From NCBI RefSeq assembly GCF_017352135.1, contig NZ_CP071455.1:124001-188000 (forward strand): a DNA stretch of 64,000 bases. Direction: 5' to 3'. The DNA is from Rhizobium lentis. GTDB taxonomy: Bacteria; Pseudomonadota; Alphaproteobacteria; Rhizobiales; Rhizobiaceae. The notes beneath the pieces were generated by a model. That model was not told where the DNA came from and did not search any database. It was given only the letters and a program-made list of their open reading frames with translations. Made by a program: the position numbers and the translations under genes. Within the stretch, counting starts at the first letter, position 1. Each line of letters starts with the position of its first letter. Shown piece by piece: positions 15,938 through 24,474 of this stretch.

Positions 15938-16777
15938 TCACTTGAACTCAACCGGAAAGCCGATCTGCGGTGGGGTCAGATCCTTGCCGAACCAGGTCTT
16001 GAAGGACTTGGCATAAAAGTCAAACTCGACACCGGTCATCGCTTCGTGAAGAGCGGTGTTGACGAAGTTCAGCCAGTCCTGATCACCACGCTTGACGGCG
16101 CAGGCATAGGTCTGTGGGTTCCAGCCGTAGCCGGCATCCTTGTAGCGGCCCGGGTTCTGCGTCATGTACCAGGCGAGCGACGACTGGTCCGTGGCGGCGG
16201 CATCGGCACGGCCCGACTCCAGCGCCTGATAGATGAGGTCGACGGATTCGTACTGGTCGACGGCCGCCTCCGGCAATGCGGCATGAACCATGGCTTCGGC
16301 ATAGACGTTCTGAAGAACCGAAATGGTGACCGACGAGCCGGCCGCCTTCAAGGCGGCGTAGTCGGCATATTTTCCATCCGCCTTGAGCATCAGACCGACG
16401 CCCTCACGATAATAGGGAATGGTGAAGGCAACCTGCTGAGCGCGTTCACCCGTAACCGTCATGAACTGGCAGGTGATGTCGACCTTATCCGTGGTGATGT
16501 TCGGAATGCGGGCGTCCGAGGACTGGTTGACATATTCGATCTTCTCGGGATCGCCGAAGAGCGCCTTAGCAATGATGTGGCCCATGTCGACATCGAAGCC
16601 CTGGAGCTTGTCGTCGGCGCTCTTGAAATGCCAGGGCGCATTGGTGCTGCCCGTGCCGAGGACGAGGTGGCCGCGGGCCAGCACTTCGTCGAGCTTGCTG
16701 CCCTCGGCGAGCACAGGCGTCGACACCAAGGCGGCGATGGCCAGCGACATCAGGCCGTTGCGAAAGGAAATGATCAT
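15938..16777 (-). CDS. Amino acid ABC transporter substrate-binding protein (second operon)
   Basis: A 279-residue periplasmic protein of family 3 with a signal peptide of about 24 residues (LAIAALVSTPVLAEGSK). The mature part reads VLARGHLVLGTGSTNAPWHF, then GFDVDMGHIIAKALFGDPEK, SSDARIPNITTDKVDITCQF and YYREGVGLMLKADGKYADYA. The ITCQF block, with cysteine before the usual S/G-rich segment, and the C-terminal YACAVKRGDQDWLNFVNTAL are clear. ATG at 16777 follows a CAAAGGGGAACGCC site; the open frame to 17023 has no ribosome-binding site. Ligand unknown. Confidence 0.89.
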   Translation of the reverse strand: MIISFRNGLMSLAIAALVSTPVLAEGSKLDEVLARGHLVLGTGSTNAPWHFKSADDKLQGFDVDMGHIIAKALFGDPEKIEYVNQSSDARIPNITTDKVDITCQFMTVTGERAQQVAFTIPYYREGVGLMLKADGKYADYAALKAAGSSVTISVLQNVYAEAMVHAALPEAAVDQYESVDLIYQALESGRADAAATDQSSLAWYMTQNPGRYKDAGYGWNPQTYACAVKRGDQDWLNFVNTALHEAMTGVEFDFYAKSFKTWFGKDLTPPQIGFPVEFK

Positions 16778-17250
16778 GGCGTTCCCCTTTGTAGATGTTT
16801 CGATGATCCAATATACCGGACATCTGTCTATTTTATTGGATTTCGATATCAAGTGCCATCGGCGGTGAATTGTCAATGGGGCATGCCGAAAAAACGCGCA
16901 GCAGAGGGCTTGGCGATTTTTTCGGCAGCGCAGCATTTTGCGATCGGTTTTCGATTTCCTCGCCCGCGGCGCGCCCTTGGGGCTAAGTCGCTTTCGAGCA
17001 CCTCTTTCATGAAGGCCTGGCATATCTTCGAGGCCCTAGGCCTTCATGGCATAGGAGTAGAGCTTGTAGTCGCTCATGACTTCACCGACCGTCGGGACCT
17101 TGCCGGTGTTTCCTCGTGAAAGCGCTGTGGCGGGCAACGGTTGCCTATGAAGCCACGTTGGGGAGACTGGCACTCAGATTCGGGCGGCAAGCACTTGATC
17201 CAGGGATTGCGCGGCGTGGGATGCGAGAGTTGCTGCGCCACTTTACCGCT
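16778..17250. other. 473-bp gap with the second-operon promoter and a perfect hairpin
   Basis: The stretch upstream of the second operon's SBP gene, ending at the TetR stop. It holds an 11-bp perfect inverted repeat, CATGAAGGCCT (17008-17018) and AGGCCTTCATG (17038-17048), loop 19 nt, about 230 bp upstream of the SBP start. An AT-rich patch with CCAATATACC near 16808-16818 is the likely promoter. No coding gene was recognised; the only near-hit is a 13-codon minus-strand reading at 17036-17077 (see rejected items). Confidence 0.4.
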
Positions 17251-17898
17251 CTAAGCGGCCGCGACGCCGGCGGCGAAGATCGCGATGCAGCGGTGAAGAT
17301 GGGCAAGCATCAGTGCCCGGTCGGGCCAGGCTTGCACGCGACCTTCCGGCGGGCCCATGCCGCCAAAGATCATATCCATCAGCATGCGAGCGCCGCTCTC
17401 CGGATCATCCAGCGACAGCCTGCCTTCCGCCCGGCGATCGCTCAGCCAGTCGGCGAGATGTTGCCTGCTGGTGAGTATGCCTTCGCGCTGGAGAATGTCG
17501 ATAAGCTCGGGAAACTGCGTCGCTTCGCGAAAGACAAGCTGCAGGAAGCCGGCGCGTTCCGCATCCGTATCCTCGTCCATGTCGATCATGAAGATACGCT
17601 CGAGACTCACCGTGATCGGGATATCCTCGGGGGGCCTCGGCAGGTCGAGCATGAGGCGCCGATGCGCGCCGACTACAGCTGCAAACAGCTCTTCCTTGCT
17701 CTGAAACAGCTTGTAGAGCGTCTGCTTGGAAACACCCGCCTCCGAGGCGACCACTGCCGTCGTGCTTCCGGCATAGCCGTATTTTACGAAAACGCGGCGG
17801 GCGACTTCGACGATATGAGTGCGCTTGTCTTCGTCGCTGGAGACTTTCGGCCGGCCCCTTTTGCGCGGCTCATCTGAGCTCTCGTCGGTGATATCCAT
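17251..17898 (-). CDS. TetR-family transcriptional regulator
   Basis: A 215-residue protein with a basic N-terminal extension (RKRGRPKVSS) and a helix-turn-helix at about 28-68: HIVEVARRVFVKYGYAGSTT followed by AVVASEAGVSKQTLYKLFQS and KEELFAAVV. This matches TetR/AcrR proteins with the RKRGRP tail. The C-terminal ligand-binding part (AERAGFLQLVFREATQFPEL, RMLMDMIFGGMGPP) resembles the TetR_C families. The adjacent genes give no clear target; none of the flanking loci is an efflux pump. Autoregulation is likely but no palindrome was identified with confidence. Confidence 0.88.
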   Translation of the reverse strand: MDITDESSDEPRKRGRPKVSSDEDKRTHIVEVARRVFVKYGYAGSTTAVVASEAGVSKQTLYKLFQSKEELFAAVVGAHRRLMLDLPRPPEDIPITVSLERIFMIDMDEDTDAERAGFLQLVFREATQFPELIDILQREGILTSRQHLADWLSDRRAEGRLSLDDPESGARMLMDMIFGGMGPPEGRVQAWPDRALMLAHLHRCIAIFAAGVAAA

Positions 17899-18479
17899 GA
17901 CGATCAGGCCGCTTTGCCGGAACGCATGCCTACGATCCTGAAAAGCAGCCTGAAATATCGGGGCGATTTTTTCTGTCGTGGCATCAGCAATTTCGATTTA
18001 GAGAACTCGTCAGTTTTGCAACACGACGTCCACATCTTAAGGCATTCTGTCCTGTAGTACGGTTTCAGCAAAAAAAAGCAACCACGATGGGCTGGTCGAC
18101 TTAGACACGTCCGGCAGCACCGACAAATTGATGCCCCAGCTGATGACGCTGCGATAAACCGCTTCGATCAGTCCGGCTCCGGCAGCAGAGATGATGGCGG
18201 CGCCGGCATGAACGTTGCCGATCTGGATCACGAGGCGGCGGCTATGTGAGCAAGGCCGAATTGTAACGGCCCGGCCGTCGGACGCCAGGGAGGATCCAGG
18301 CAGGCAGGCTCTGCCAGGAAGATACGGACAGGCTGATTGAACTGCTGCGATAGATCGGCAAGCTCAACATATGCTGATGCGATTGGCCTGAGAGCGCCGT
18401 CGCAGAACGGATCGAACGCCACGGCAATTATAAAAACCCGTCCACCGGATTAGGTTCCTGCTTCCAGTGCTTCGGGAGA
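17899..18479. other. 580-bp gap with two overlapping short unidentified frames
   Basis: On the minus strand one open frame (18228-18422, GTG start) and a second (18037-18231, GTG start) meet in a GTGA overlap. The first reads VAFDPFCDGALRPIASAYVE and on; the second NVHAGAAIISAAGAGLIEAV. Neither resembles a family I know, and codon use and lack of a ribosome-binding site do not support them strongly. They could be a remnant. The left part carries the TetR promoter. Confidence 0.3.
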
Positions 18480-18893
18480 TCAAAACTCCCAAGGGGAGAT
18501 CAATTCGAGGTCCGTGGTCGCGAAATCGCCCAGGTTTCGGGTGGCAAGTCGACCGCCATTGACCCGCGCAATAGCTGCGATCATACCATCCGGCGCTGAC
18601 ATGCCGCGTCCTTGGTGAGTTGCGGTTCCCATGATCTCACCATAGGCAAGAGCGGCCTCCTCGGTCAGGCCAAAAATCCGGTCCGCGAAGCGGCGACGCC
18701 AATCGGACAGTCCTTGTTCGAGGCGCTCGGCTCTTTGATCAGGCCGGATCTTCTGGATACCGTAGGCGACCTCGGCAATCGTCACAGTCGGCAGAGCCAA
18801 TTCAGCATCATGACGAACGAGCCATGCGATCACCGCTTCATCGGGTGATTTTCTCAACGTTTCCGAAACAATGTTGGTATCGAGAAAAATCAA
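18480..18893 (-). CDS. vapC: PIN-domain toxin (VapC-type)
   Basis: A 137-residue PIN-domain ribonuclease. The N-terminal MIFLDTNIVSETLRK, with the catalytic Asp5, is typical, as are ALPTVTIAEVAYGI (Glu near residue 41) and SAPDGMIAAIARVNGGRLAT with Asp near 100. The C-terminal TRNLGDFATTDLELISPWEF matches the FitB/VapC group. Start ATG overlaps the antitoxin stop by four bases (18890-18893), the classical antitoxin-toxin coupling. VapC toxins cleave specific RNAs, often initiator tRNA or rRNA; the target here is unknown. The complete motif set suggests an active toxin. Confidence 0.9.
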   Translation of the reverse strand: MIFLDTNIVSETLRKSPDEAVIAWLVRHDAELALPTVTIAEVAYGIQKIRPDQRAERLEQGLSDWRRRFADRIFGLTEEAALAYGEIMGTATHQGRGMSAPDGMIAAIARVNGGRLATRNLGDFATTDLELISPWEF

Positions 18894-19138
18894 AGCTCGA
18901 TGCCCTTATGCGCCTGCCGGCCTTCCTTGAGGACAGTCTCAAGGTCGATATCCGTTCCGCTTTGCTGCGAAAGCCTGGTGTAGAAAGATGACGCCGGCTC
19001 CCGGCCGGCCTGGCGTATTTCATAGGATTCGAGCGCCCGCTCGACGATGTCGGCAACCGACCGGTTTTCACGGCGTGCCAGCCGGTGGGCAAGATCACGC
19101 GCCCTCGCGCTTCGTACCGAAAGCTGAGGTTCAGCCAT
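18890..19138 (-). CDS. vapB: Antitoxin for the PIN toxin (ribbon-helix-helix/PSK type)
   Basis: An 82-residue protein. It begins MAEPQLSVRSARARDLAHRLARRENRS, with a beta strand and basic helices suited to operator binding (PSK-operon/Phd-like transcription factor group), and ends with an acidic linker, DIDLETVLKEGRQAHKG, likely to wrap the toxin. ATG at 19138 has an AAGGAG ribosome-binding site; the frame continues to 19186 without one. It is expected to bind the repeated GATGGC half-sites just upstream and repress its own operon. As usual for such modules the pair stabilises the replicon or acts in stress; a plasmid-maintenance role is plausible here. Confidence 0.88.
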   Translation of the reverse strand: MAEPQLSVRSARARDLAHRLARRENRSVADIVERALESYEIRQAGREPASSFYTRLSQQSGTDIDLETVLKEGRQAHKGIEL

Positions 19139-19178
19139 GATCAGCTCCTTTGCGATACATATAGCGAGCTCCCGTTTA

Positions 19179-19202
19179 GCCATCAAGATGGCAAGTGATG
19201 GC
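19179..19202. promoter_or_regulatory. Operator-like GATGGC half-sites upstream of the toxin-antitoxin operon
   Basis: GCCATC-AA-GATGGC (19179-19192) is a perfect palindrome, and a third half-site GATGGC follows at 19197-19202. It lies about 40-65 bp upstream of the vapB start. Antitoxins of this class bind such repeated half-sites for conditional cooperativity. Confidence 0.6.
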
Positions 19203-19329
19203 TTGGTACCGAAAATATGTGGTTGTCTTCAACCATCCCAATTTTGGACGGCTGCCTCCTTGCCAGGACGGTTAGTCGACTTCTCATCCGAATAAGAAAT
19301 TAACCACATTTCAGCGTTCTTGAGAAATA

Positions 19330-21207
19330 ATGCTCTACGTAGATCAGGCGTCTCGAAGAAGAGAGCCGCAAAGTTATTTGGAGACAGTCTTGGCACTTAC
19401 TATTGCGCGCAGTTTGGTGGCCTTCGGCGTCGCTGTTTCGACTGGCCTTTTCATGTCGATCGGGTTGCAGCAATCGGCACTCGAACGGCTGAAGGTCAAC
19501 GGTCCGGTTTACGAGCAGGTGATCTACGGCAAGGACCTCATTGCCGATATCCTGCCGCCGCCGCTCTTCGTTGTCGAATCCTACATGCTCTCTTTCGAGG
19601 CCAGCAAATTTCCCGAACTCACCGAGATCAATCTTACCAAGATCGCAAATCTGAAGACCGCTTACGACGACCGCCGCGCCTATTGGAAGTCCACCCGGCT
19701 GCCTCAGGCTTTGAAGGACGAGCTAGAAAATGATGTGCTGACCAAGGGCGATGCATTCTGGGACGTGATGAACCGCGAGATCATCCCGGCGTTGAAGGCA
19801 AAGGACCAAGACAAGGCGCAGGGCGCCATCGAGCAATTGCGCGGCGCCTTCCATGCGCACCAGGATGCTGTGGAGAAACTTGTCGCGAACTCCGACGCCT
19901 TCCTGAAGGGCGAGGAAAAGAACGCCGCTTCTGAAATCGTGACCTGGACGGTCTATGCTGGCGCCGCGGGCTTCGGCTCTTTCGCCCTGCTGCTGGTCGG
20001 GCTCTATTTTCTGCGCCGCCGGGCCATTGTGCCGCTTGACGGCATGAAGGCCTATATGGGCAGCCTTGCCGAAGGCGATTTTTCGACCGAGGTTCCCTAT
20101 TTCGACCGCTCCGACGAGATCGGCGCCATGTCCAAGGCCGTGGCGGTGTTCCGCCGCAATGCGCTGGAACGACAAGATGCTCAAAAGCGCGAGACGGCGC
20201 TTCGCGACCAGGAATTCCAGCGCGAACACAGCCAGATGGCTGAAAAGGCCGCCGAGGAACAGCGCCGCGAAACGGTGATCGAGGAGCTGACCTACGGCCT
20301 GGACCAGCTCTCGCTCGGCAATCTGAATTGCCGGATCACCACGGCCTTCGCACCCGCCTACGAAACGCTACGTGCCAAGTTCAACGGCAGCCTGGATGCG
20401 CTTTGCGTCTCGATGGCGGAGGTCGCCCAGACCTCCAGGCAGGTCGGCACTTCCTCCTCCGGCATCACGGATGCCGCCGACAGCCTTGCATCGCGCACCG
20501 AACAGCAGGCCGCCATGCTTGAAGAGGCAGCGAGCGCGCTCGGCGAAATGAACGCCAAGGCCAAGGACGCTTCGAACCATGCAGGCAAGGCGACCGGCAT
20601 GATGGCGGAGACCCGCAGCAGCGCAGAACATTCGGCCGCCATCGTTCGCGATGCGATCGCCGCCATGCAAAAGATCGAAGGTTCGTCCACCCAGATCGGC
20701 GAGATCGTCAACGTCATCGACGAGATCGCCTTCCAGACCAACCTTCTGGCGCTCAACGCCGGCGTCGAAGCCGCCCGCGCAGGCGAAGCCGGCAAAGGCT
20801 TTGCCGTTGTGGCCCAGGAAGTGCGTGAGCTTGCTCTTCGCTCAGCCAACGCCGCCAAGGAGATTAGATCCCTGATTTCCACCTCATCGTCTCATGTTTC
20901 CACCGGTGTGGAGCTCGTCAACCGCACCGGCAAGGCGCTTATGGAAATCGAAGGCCAGGTCGAGCAAGTCGCCGGGCTGATCGCCCGCATCGTTTCGGTT
21001 TCCTCAGAGCAGGCGCTCGCGATCGGGGAAATCAATGCCTCTGTCAACGCGCTCGATGAGGTCACTCAGCGCAATGCCGCCATGGCCGCCGAAACGGTCT
21101 CGGCCTGCCGTGCGCTCGGAAGCCAGACGCAGACGCTGGAAGGAATTGTCAGCCGCTTCCAAACCGATGCGGCAACCGCCAGGTCGAAATCGCAGAAGGC
21201 GGCGTGA
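19330..21207 (+). CDS. Methyl-accepting chemotaxis protein
   Basis: A 625-residue transmembrane chemoreceptor. Two membrane helices (about 18-42 and 206-228) bracket a periplasmic sensor region of about 160 residues that is mainly helical and resembles 4-helix-bundle or HBM types. A HAMP domain follows (about 229-282, [20 protein letters not shown]), with a second helical stretch before the signalling domain. The conserved hairpin is [20 protein letters not shown] followed by [20 protein letters not shown]. There is no C-terminal CheR-binding pentapeptide. The ligand is unknown. It is flanked by the VapBC pair and the ectoine genes but not clearly co-regulated with either. The start at 19330 has a weak ribosome-binding site. 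Confidence 0.92.
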   Translation: MLYVDQASRRREPQSYLETVLALTIARSLVAFGVAVSTGLFMSIGLQQSALERLKVNGPVYEQVIYGKDLIADILPPPLFVVESYMLSFEASKFPELTEINLTKIANLKTAYDDRRAYWKSTRLPQALKDELENDVLTKGDAFWDVMNREIIPALKAKDQDKAQGAIEQLRGAFHAHQDAVEKLVANSDAFLKGEEKNAASEIVTWTVYAGAAGFGSFALLLVGLYFLRRRAIVPLDGMKAYMGSLAEGDFSTEVPYFDRSDEIGAMSKAVAVFRRNALERQDAQKRETALRDQEFQREHSQMAEKAAEEQRRETVIEELTYGLDQLSLGNLNCRITTAFAPAYETLRAKFNGSLDALCVSMAEVAQTSRQVGTSSSGITDAADSLASRTEQQAAMLEEAASALGEMNAKAKDASNHAGKATGMMAETRSSAEHSAAIVRDAIAAMQKIEGSSTQIGEIVNVIDEIAFQTNLLALNAGVEAARAGEAGKGFAVVAQEVRELALRSANAAKEIRSLISTSSSHVSTGVELVNRTGKALMEIEGQVEQVAGLIARIVSVSSEQALAIGEINASVNALDEVTQRNAAMAAETVSACRALGSQTQTLEGIVSRFQTDAATARSKSQKAA

Positions 21208-21252
21208 CGTTCATCGGCAGGTGAAACTTATCTCACGCTGCCTGTCGTCTTT

Positions 21253-22260
21253 TCAGTTCGTCACAACCGCCACGACGCCAACGCAGTCGCCTGATTTGAC
21301 CAGGCCCGGGAAATGCCGGGCACAGAGAATACCATCCATGGCGGCACGGATTTCGCGTGGCGCCTCTCCGGTCTTTCCTGTGGGATAGATGCGGGCGATG
21401 ACGGCATCTTCGGCAACCGCTTCACCGAGGTCGATGGTAGGTTCGATCAATCCGCCCTGTTCTGCGAAGGAGAAACAGCGGCTGTCCGGCATGTCGAGCC
21501 AGTTCGTCGGACTGCTGTCGACGGCGCCGGAGACGATACCCGCATGCCTCAGCACATTCATGGTGCCGCGTTTGGCGATCGCCGCACTTCTGGCCGTGGC
21601 GGTACCGCCACCGCCGAGCTCGGTCGTGATGAAGATCTTACCCATTTCCTCGGCTGCCGTGTCGTACATGCCGACCGCATCGATCTCCAGCATCTTCATC
21701 GAATAGGGTGCGGCAAAGGCTGTCACGAATTCAAAAGCCTGTGCTTCCTGCTGTTTGTTCGGCAGGATGTGCGCTGCGCAAAACGGGAGGAAATCGAGCG
21801 TCTTGCCGCCGGAGTGGAAGTCGAGAACGAAATCGGCCATCGGCAGAAGCACGCGCTGGAAATAATCGGCGATCTTTTCTGTCACCGTGCCGTCCGGACG
21901 GCCCGGAAAGCTGCGGTTCATGTTGCCCCTGTCGATCGGCGACGTTCTGGTTCCCGCCAGGAATGCCGGGTAATTCATCGCCGGCACGATGATGACAGCG
22001 CCACTGACTTCGTCGGCTCGCAGCGAGCGGGCGAGATCGAAGAGCGCGATTGGCCCTTCATATTCGTCCCCATGATTGCCGCCAGTCAGAAGCGCCGTCG
22101 GTCCCTGGCCGTTCCTGACGACGGTTATCGGAACCATTACCGAGCCCCAAGCGGAATCGTCACGACTGTACGGCAGCCGGAGGAACCCGTGCTGGACGCC
22201 CTCGGCGGCAAAATCTACCGTCGCGCTGATCGGCGACGGCCGCAAACCAGTGTCTGTCAT
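21253..22260 (-). CDS. eutE: N-acetyl-L-2,4-diaminobutyrate deacetylase (DoeB/EutE)
   Basis: A 335-residue zinc-dependent acylase of the aspartoacylase/succinylglutamate desuccinylase family, called DoeB in Halomonas and EutE in Sinorhizobium. It removes the acetyl group from N-alpha-acetyl-diaminobutyrate made by ectoine hydrolase. Metal-binding residues lie in LLTGGNHGDEYEGPIALFDL (His and Glu) and VLDFHSGGKTLDFLPFCAAH (His). SPIDRGNMNRSFPGRPDG carries the substrate-binding Asn-Met-Asn-Arg motif. It is the last gene of the nine-gene ehu-eut operon, 7 bp from eutD. Confidence 0.92.
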   Translation of the reverse strand: MTDTGLRPSPISATVDFAAEGVQHGFLRLPYSRDDSAWGSVMVPITVVRNGQGPTALLTGGNHGDEYEGPIALFDLARSLRADEVSGAVIIVPAMNYPAFLAGTRTSPIDRGNMNRSFPGRPDGTVTEKIADYFQRVLLPMADFVLDFHSGGKTLDFLPFCAAHILPNKQQEAQAFEFVTAFAAPYSMKMLEIDAVGMYDTAAEEMGKIFITTELGGGGTATARSAAIAKRGTMNVLRHAGIVSGAVDSSPTNWLDMPDSRCFSFAEQGGLIEPTIDLGEAVAEDAVIARIYPTGKTGEAPREIRAAMDGILCARHFPGLVKSGDCVGVVAVVTN

Positions 22261-22267
22261 GACGGCC

Positions 22268-23449
22268 TCAATCCTTGACCATCAGCTTGCGCGGAACGCT
22301 AGCGAGGCATTCGACACCGCTCTCGGTGATGAGGATGCTCTCCGTCGTTTCGAAACCCATGTCCTCGAGCCAGAGGCCGGTCATGAAATGGAAGGTCATG
22401 CCGGGCTTCAGTTCCGTCCGGTCGCCCGGCCGCAGGCTCATGGTTCGCTCGCCCCAGTCCGGCGGATAGGAAAGCCCGATCGGGTAACCCGTACGATTGT
22501 CTTTGACGATCCCGTATTTTTTCAGCACTGCGAAGAAGGCATTGGCGATATCCTCGCAGCTATTGCCGGGTCTGGCGACCGCAAGACCGGCTTCCATGCC
22601 TTCCAGTGTCGCCTTTTCGGCGTCGAGAAAGGCCTGCGTCGGCTTGCCGAGGAAGACCGTGCGCGACAGCGGCAGATGATAGCGGTTGTAGCAGCCGGCG
22701 ATCTCGAAGAAGGTGCCCTCTCCCTTCTTCAACGGCCGGTCGTCCCAGGTCAGATGCGGTGCGGATGCTTCGACGCCGGATGGCAGCAGCGGCACGATCG
22801 CCGGATAGTCGCCGCCGATGCCATCGACGCCGCGGGTGCCGGCGTCGTAGATTTCCGCCACCAGATCGCATTTACGCATGCCCACCTCGATCTTGTCGAA
22901 GATGCGGGCGTGCATGGCTTCCACGATCCGGGCCGCATTGCGCATGTATTTGATCTCCGTCTCGCTCTTGACCGCGCGCTGCCAGTTGACCAGCGCAGTC
23001 GCGTCGACGAAGCGCGCGTTCGGCAGATGCTTCTGCAGTGCGGCGAAGGCGGCCGCCGAGAACCAGTAATTGTCCATTTCGACGCCGATCGTCAGCTTTG
23101 CGAAGCCGCGCTCCTCCAGGATGCCGGATAGGTAATCCATCGGATGGCGTTCGGTGGATTGCACGTAGTGATCGGGATAGCCGACGATATTGTCGTGCTT
23201 GAGATAGGCGGTGAGCTTGGCGCCATTGGCGTCCTGGCCTCGGCCGAACCAGATCGGCTCCCCCTGCGGCGGCACGATCACGGCCTGGTGCACGTAGAAG
23301 GACCAACCGTCATAGCCTGTCAGCCAAGCCATGTTCGAGGGGTCGCTGACAACAAGCAGGTCGACACCCTTCGCCTCCATGGCGCGCCGTGTTTTTTCCA
23401 GCCGCGCGGCATATTCGCCGAGCGAAAACTTCAGATTGGGCTGGGTCAT
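22268..23449 (-). CDS. eutD: Ectoine hydrolase (DoeA/EutD)
   Basis: A 393-residue protein of the M24 (creatinase/prolidase) fold. DoeA opens the ectoine ring to N-acetyl-diaminobutyrate. The N-terminal domain includes RRAMEAKGVDLLVVSDPSNM and YDGWSFYVHQAVIVPPQGEP; the C-terminal pita-bread domain includes GTFFEIAGCYNRYHLPLSRT, with the Glu and CYNRY block, and HFMTGLWLEDMGFETTESIL. The M24 metal ligands are not all conserved, as known for DoeA. It precedes eutE by a few bases and is 33 bp after eutC. Length matches described DoeA enzymes. Confidence 0.93.
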   Translation of the reverse strand: MTQPNLKFSLGEYAARLEKTRRAMEAKGVDLLVVSDPSNMAWLTGYDGWSFYVHQAVIVPPQGEPIWFGRGQDANGAKLTAYLKHDNIVGYPDHYVQSTERHPMDYLSGILEERGFAKLTIGVEMDNYWFSAAAFAALQKHLPNARFVDATALVNWQRAVKSETEIKYMRNAARIVEAMHARIFDKIEVGMRKCDLVAEIYDAGTRGVDGIGGDYPAIVPLLPSGVEASAPHLTWDDRPLKKGEGTFFEIAGCYNRYHLPLSRTVFLGKPTQAFLDAEKATLEGMEAGLAVARPGNSCEDIANAFFAVLKKYGIVKDNRTGYPIGLSYPPDWGERTMSLRPGDRTELKPGMTFHFMTGLWLEDMGFETTESILITESGVECLASVPRKLMVKD

Positions 23450-23481
23450 GTCTCTTCCCTTCTTTTGCGGCTCCGCGCCGG

Positions 23482-24474
23482 TCAGCTGTCGAATGGGGTG
23501 CCGGCATCCGCCGCGCCGGCGCGGGCGAAGGCGAGTGTGGCGATGGCTGTATCCTGGATGCCGGTTCCGGTGAGGTCGGCTATGGTGATCTGATCATTGC
23601 TCGTCCTGGCCGGTATCTGACGGGCAACAATCCGGCCGAGTTCGGCAAAATCGGCATCGGCTGAGACCAGACCGGCATCGATTGCATGGTGCAGTTCGCC
23701 GAGACGGCGCGTCTGCTTCAGGCTGTCGGCGACATAAAGGCTCGCGTGGGCGATAGCTGCGGGATCGATCTCGTTCTTGTGCTCCGCATCCGACCCCATA
23801 GCCGTCAGATGCTGCCCAGGTTCGAGCCACCCCGCTTCGAGGATGGGGGTTTCCGCCGGTGTGGTGGTCACGACAATATCAGAGCCGGACATCGCTTCTC
23901 TCGGAGCCGACATCGCAATGACGGGAAAGCCGAGTTTTCCGCTCAATTCCGCCGCTGCCTTTCGTGCCTTTGCGGCATCACGCGCCCAGATCCTGGCTTC
24001 GGTAATGGGCCGCACCAGCGTCAGCGCTTCGAGCTGCAGCCGAGCCTGCATACCGGCGCCGAAAATTGCGGCCACGCCGGAATTTTCCCGCGACAGGTAT
24101 TTCGCCGCGACGGCGCCGGCTGCCGCGGTACGCACGTCGGTGAGATAGCCATTGTCCAGAAGCAGCGCCTGCACCAGGCCGGTCCGGCTCGACAGCAGCA
24201 CCATCATGCCATTGGTGCTCGGCAGGCCGATCTTTGGATTGTCGAAGAAACCAGGGCTGATCTTGATCGCGAAACCTTCGATGCCGGGGACGTAGGCCGT
24301 CTTCACGTCGACCTCACCCCGATACTCTGGAATGTCGAGCCGCAAAATCGGCGGCATGGCCACCGCTTTCGTTGCAAGCGCCGCGAAAGCCTGCTCGACG
24401 CAGGCGACCGCATCGGGATCGAGCACCACGATCCTGCGCAATTCCGCTTCCGTCAGAATGATCATGCTGCTCAT
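23482..24474 (-). CDS. eutC: Ectoine utilization protein EutC (ornithine cyclodeaminase/mu-crystallin family)
   Basis: A 330-residue NAD(P)-binding protein of the ornithine cyclodeaminase family, adapted to the hydroxyectoine-to-ectoine branch (EutABC). The N-terminal PPILRLDIPEYRGEVDVKTA and FAIKISPGFFDNPKIGLPST with TGLVQALLLDNGYLTDVRTA are family-typical. The Rossmann part reads VAAIFGAGMQARLQLEALTL (GAGxQA), and the C-terminal segment SDIVVTTTPAETPILEAGWL matches. Start ATG at 24474 overlaps eutB by four bases. EutABC proteins are only partly characterised; the exact step catalysed by EutC is inferred from pathway proposals. Confidence 0.9.
   Translation of the reverse strand: MSSMIILTEAELRRIVVLDPDAVACVEQAFAALATKAVAMPPILRLDIPEYRGEVDVKTAYVPGIEGFAIKISPGFFDNPKIGLPSTNGMMVLLSSRTGLVQALLLDNGYLTDVRTAAAGAVAAKYLSRENSGVAAIFGAGMQARLQLEALTLVRPITEARIWARDAAKARKAAAELSGKLGFPVIAMSAPREAMSGSDIVVTTTPAETPILEAGWLEPGQHLTAMGSDAEHKNEIDPAAIAHASLYVADSLKQTRRLGELHHAIDAGLVSADADFAELGRIVARQIPARTSNDQITIADLTGTGIQDTAIATLAFARAGAADAGTPFDS

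Noticed and set aside
17036..17077. A 13-codon minus-strand frame MSDYKLYSYAMKA that resembles the start of a glutathione S-transferase
   Set aside because: Too short, ends in a stop at the hairpin, no following homologous sequence in any frame, and no convincing ribosome-binding site. Could be chance.
18037..18422. Two GTG-start frames that overlap by GTGA on the minus strand
   Set aside because: No recognised family, no ribosome-binding site and unusual composition; described as part of a gap instead of as genes.
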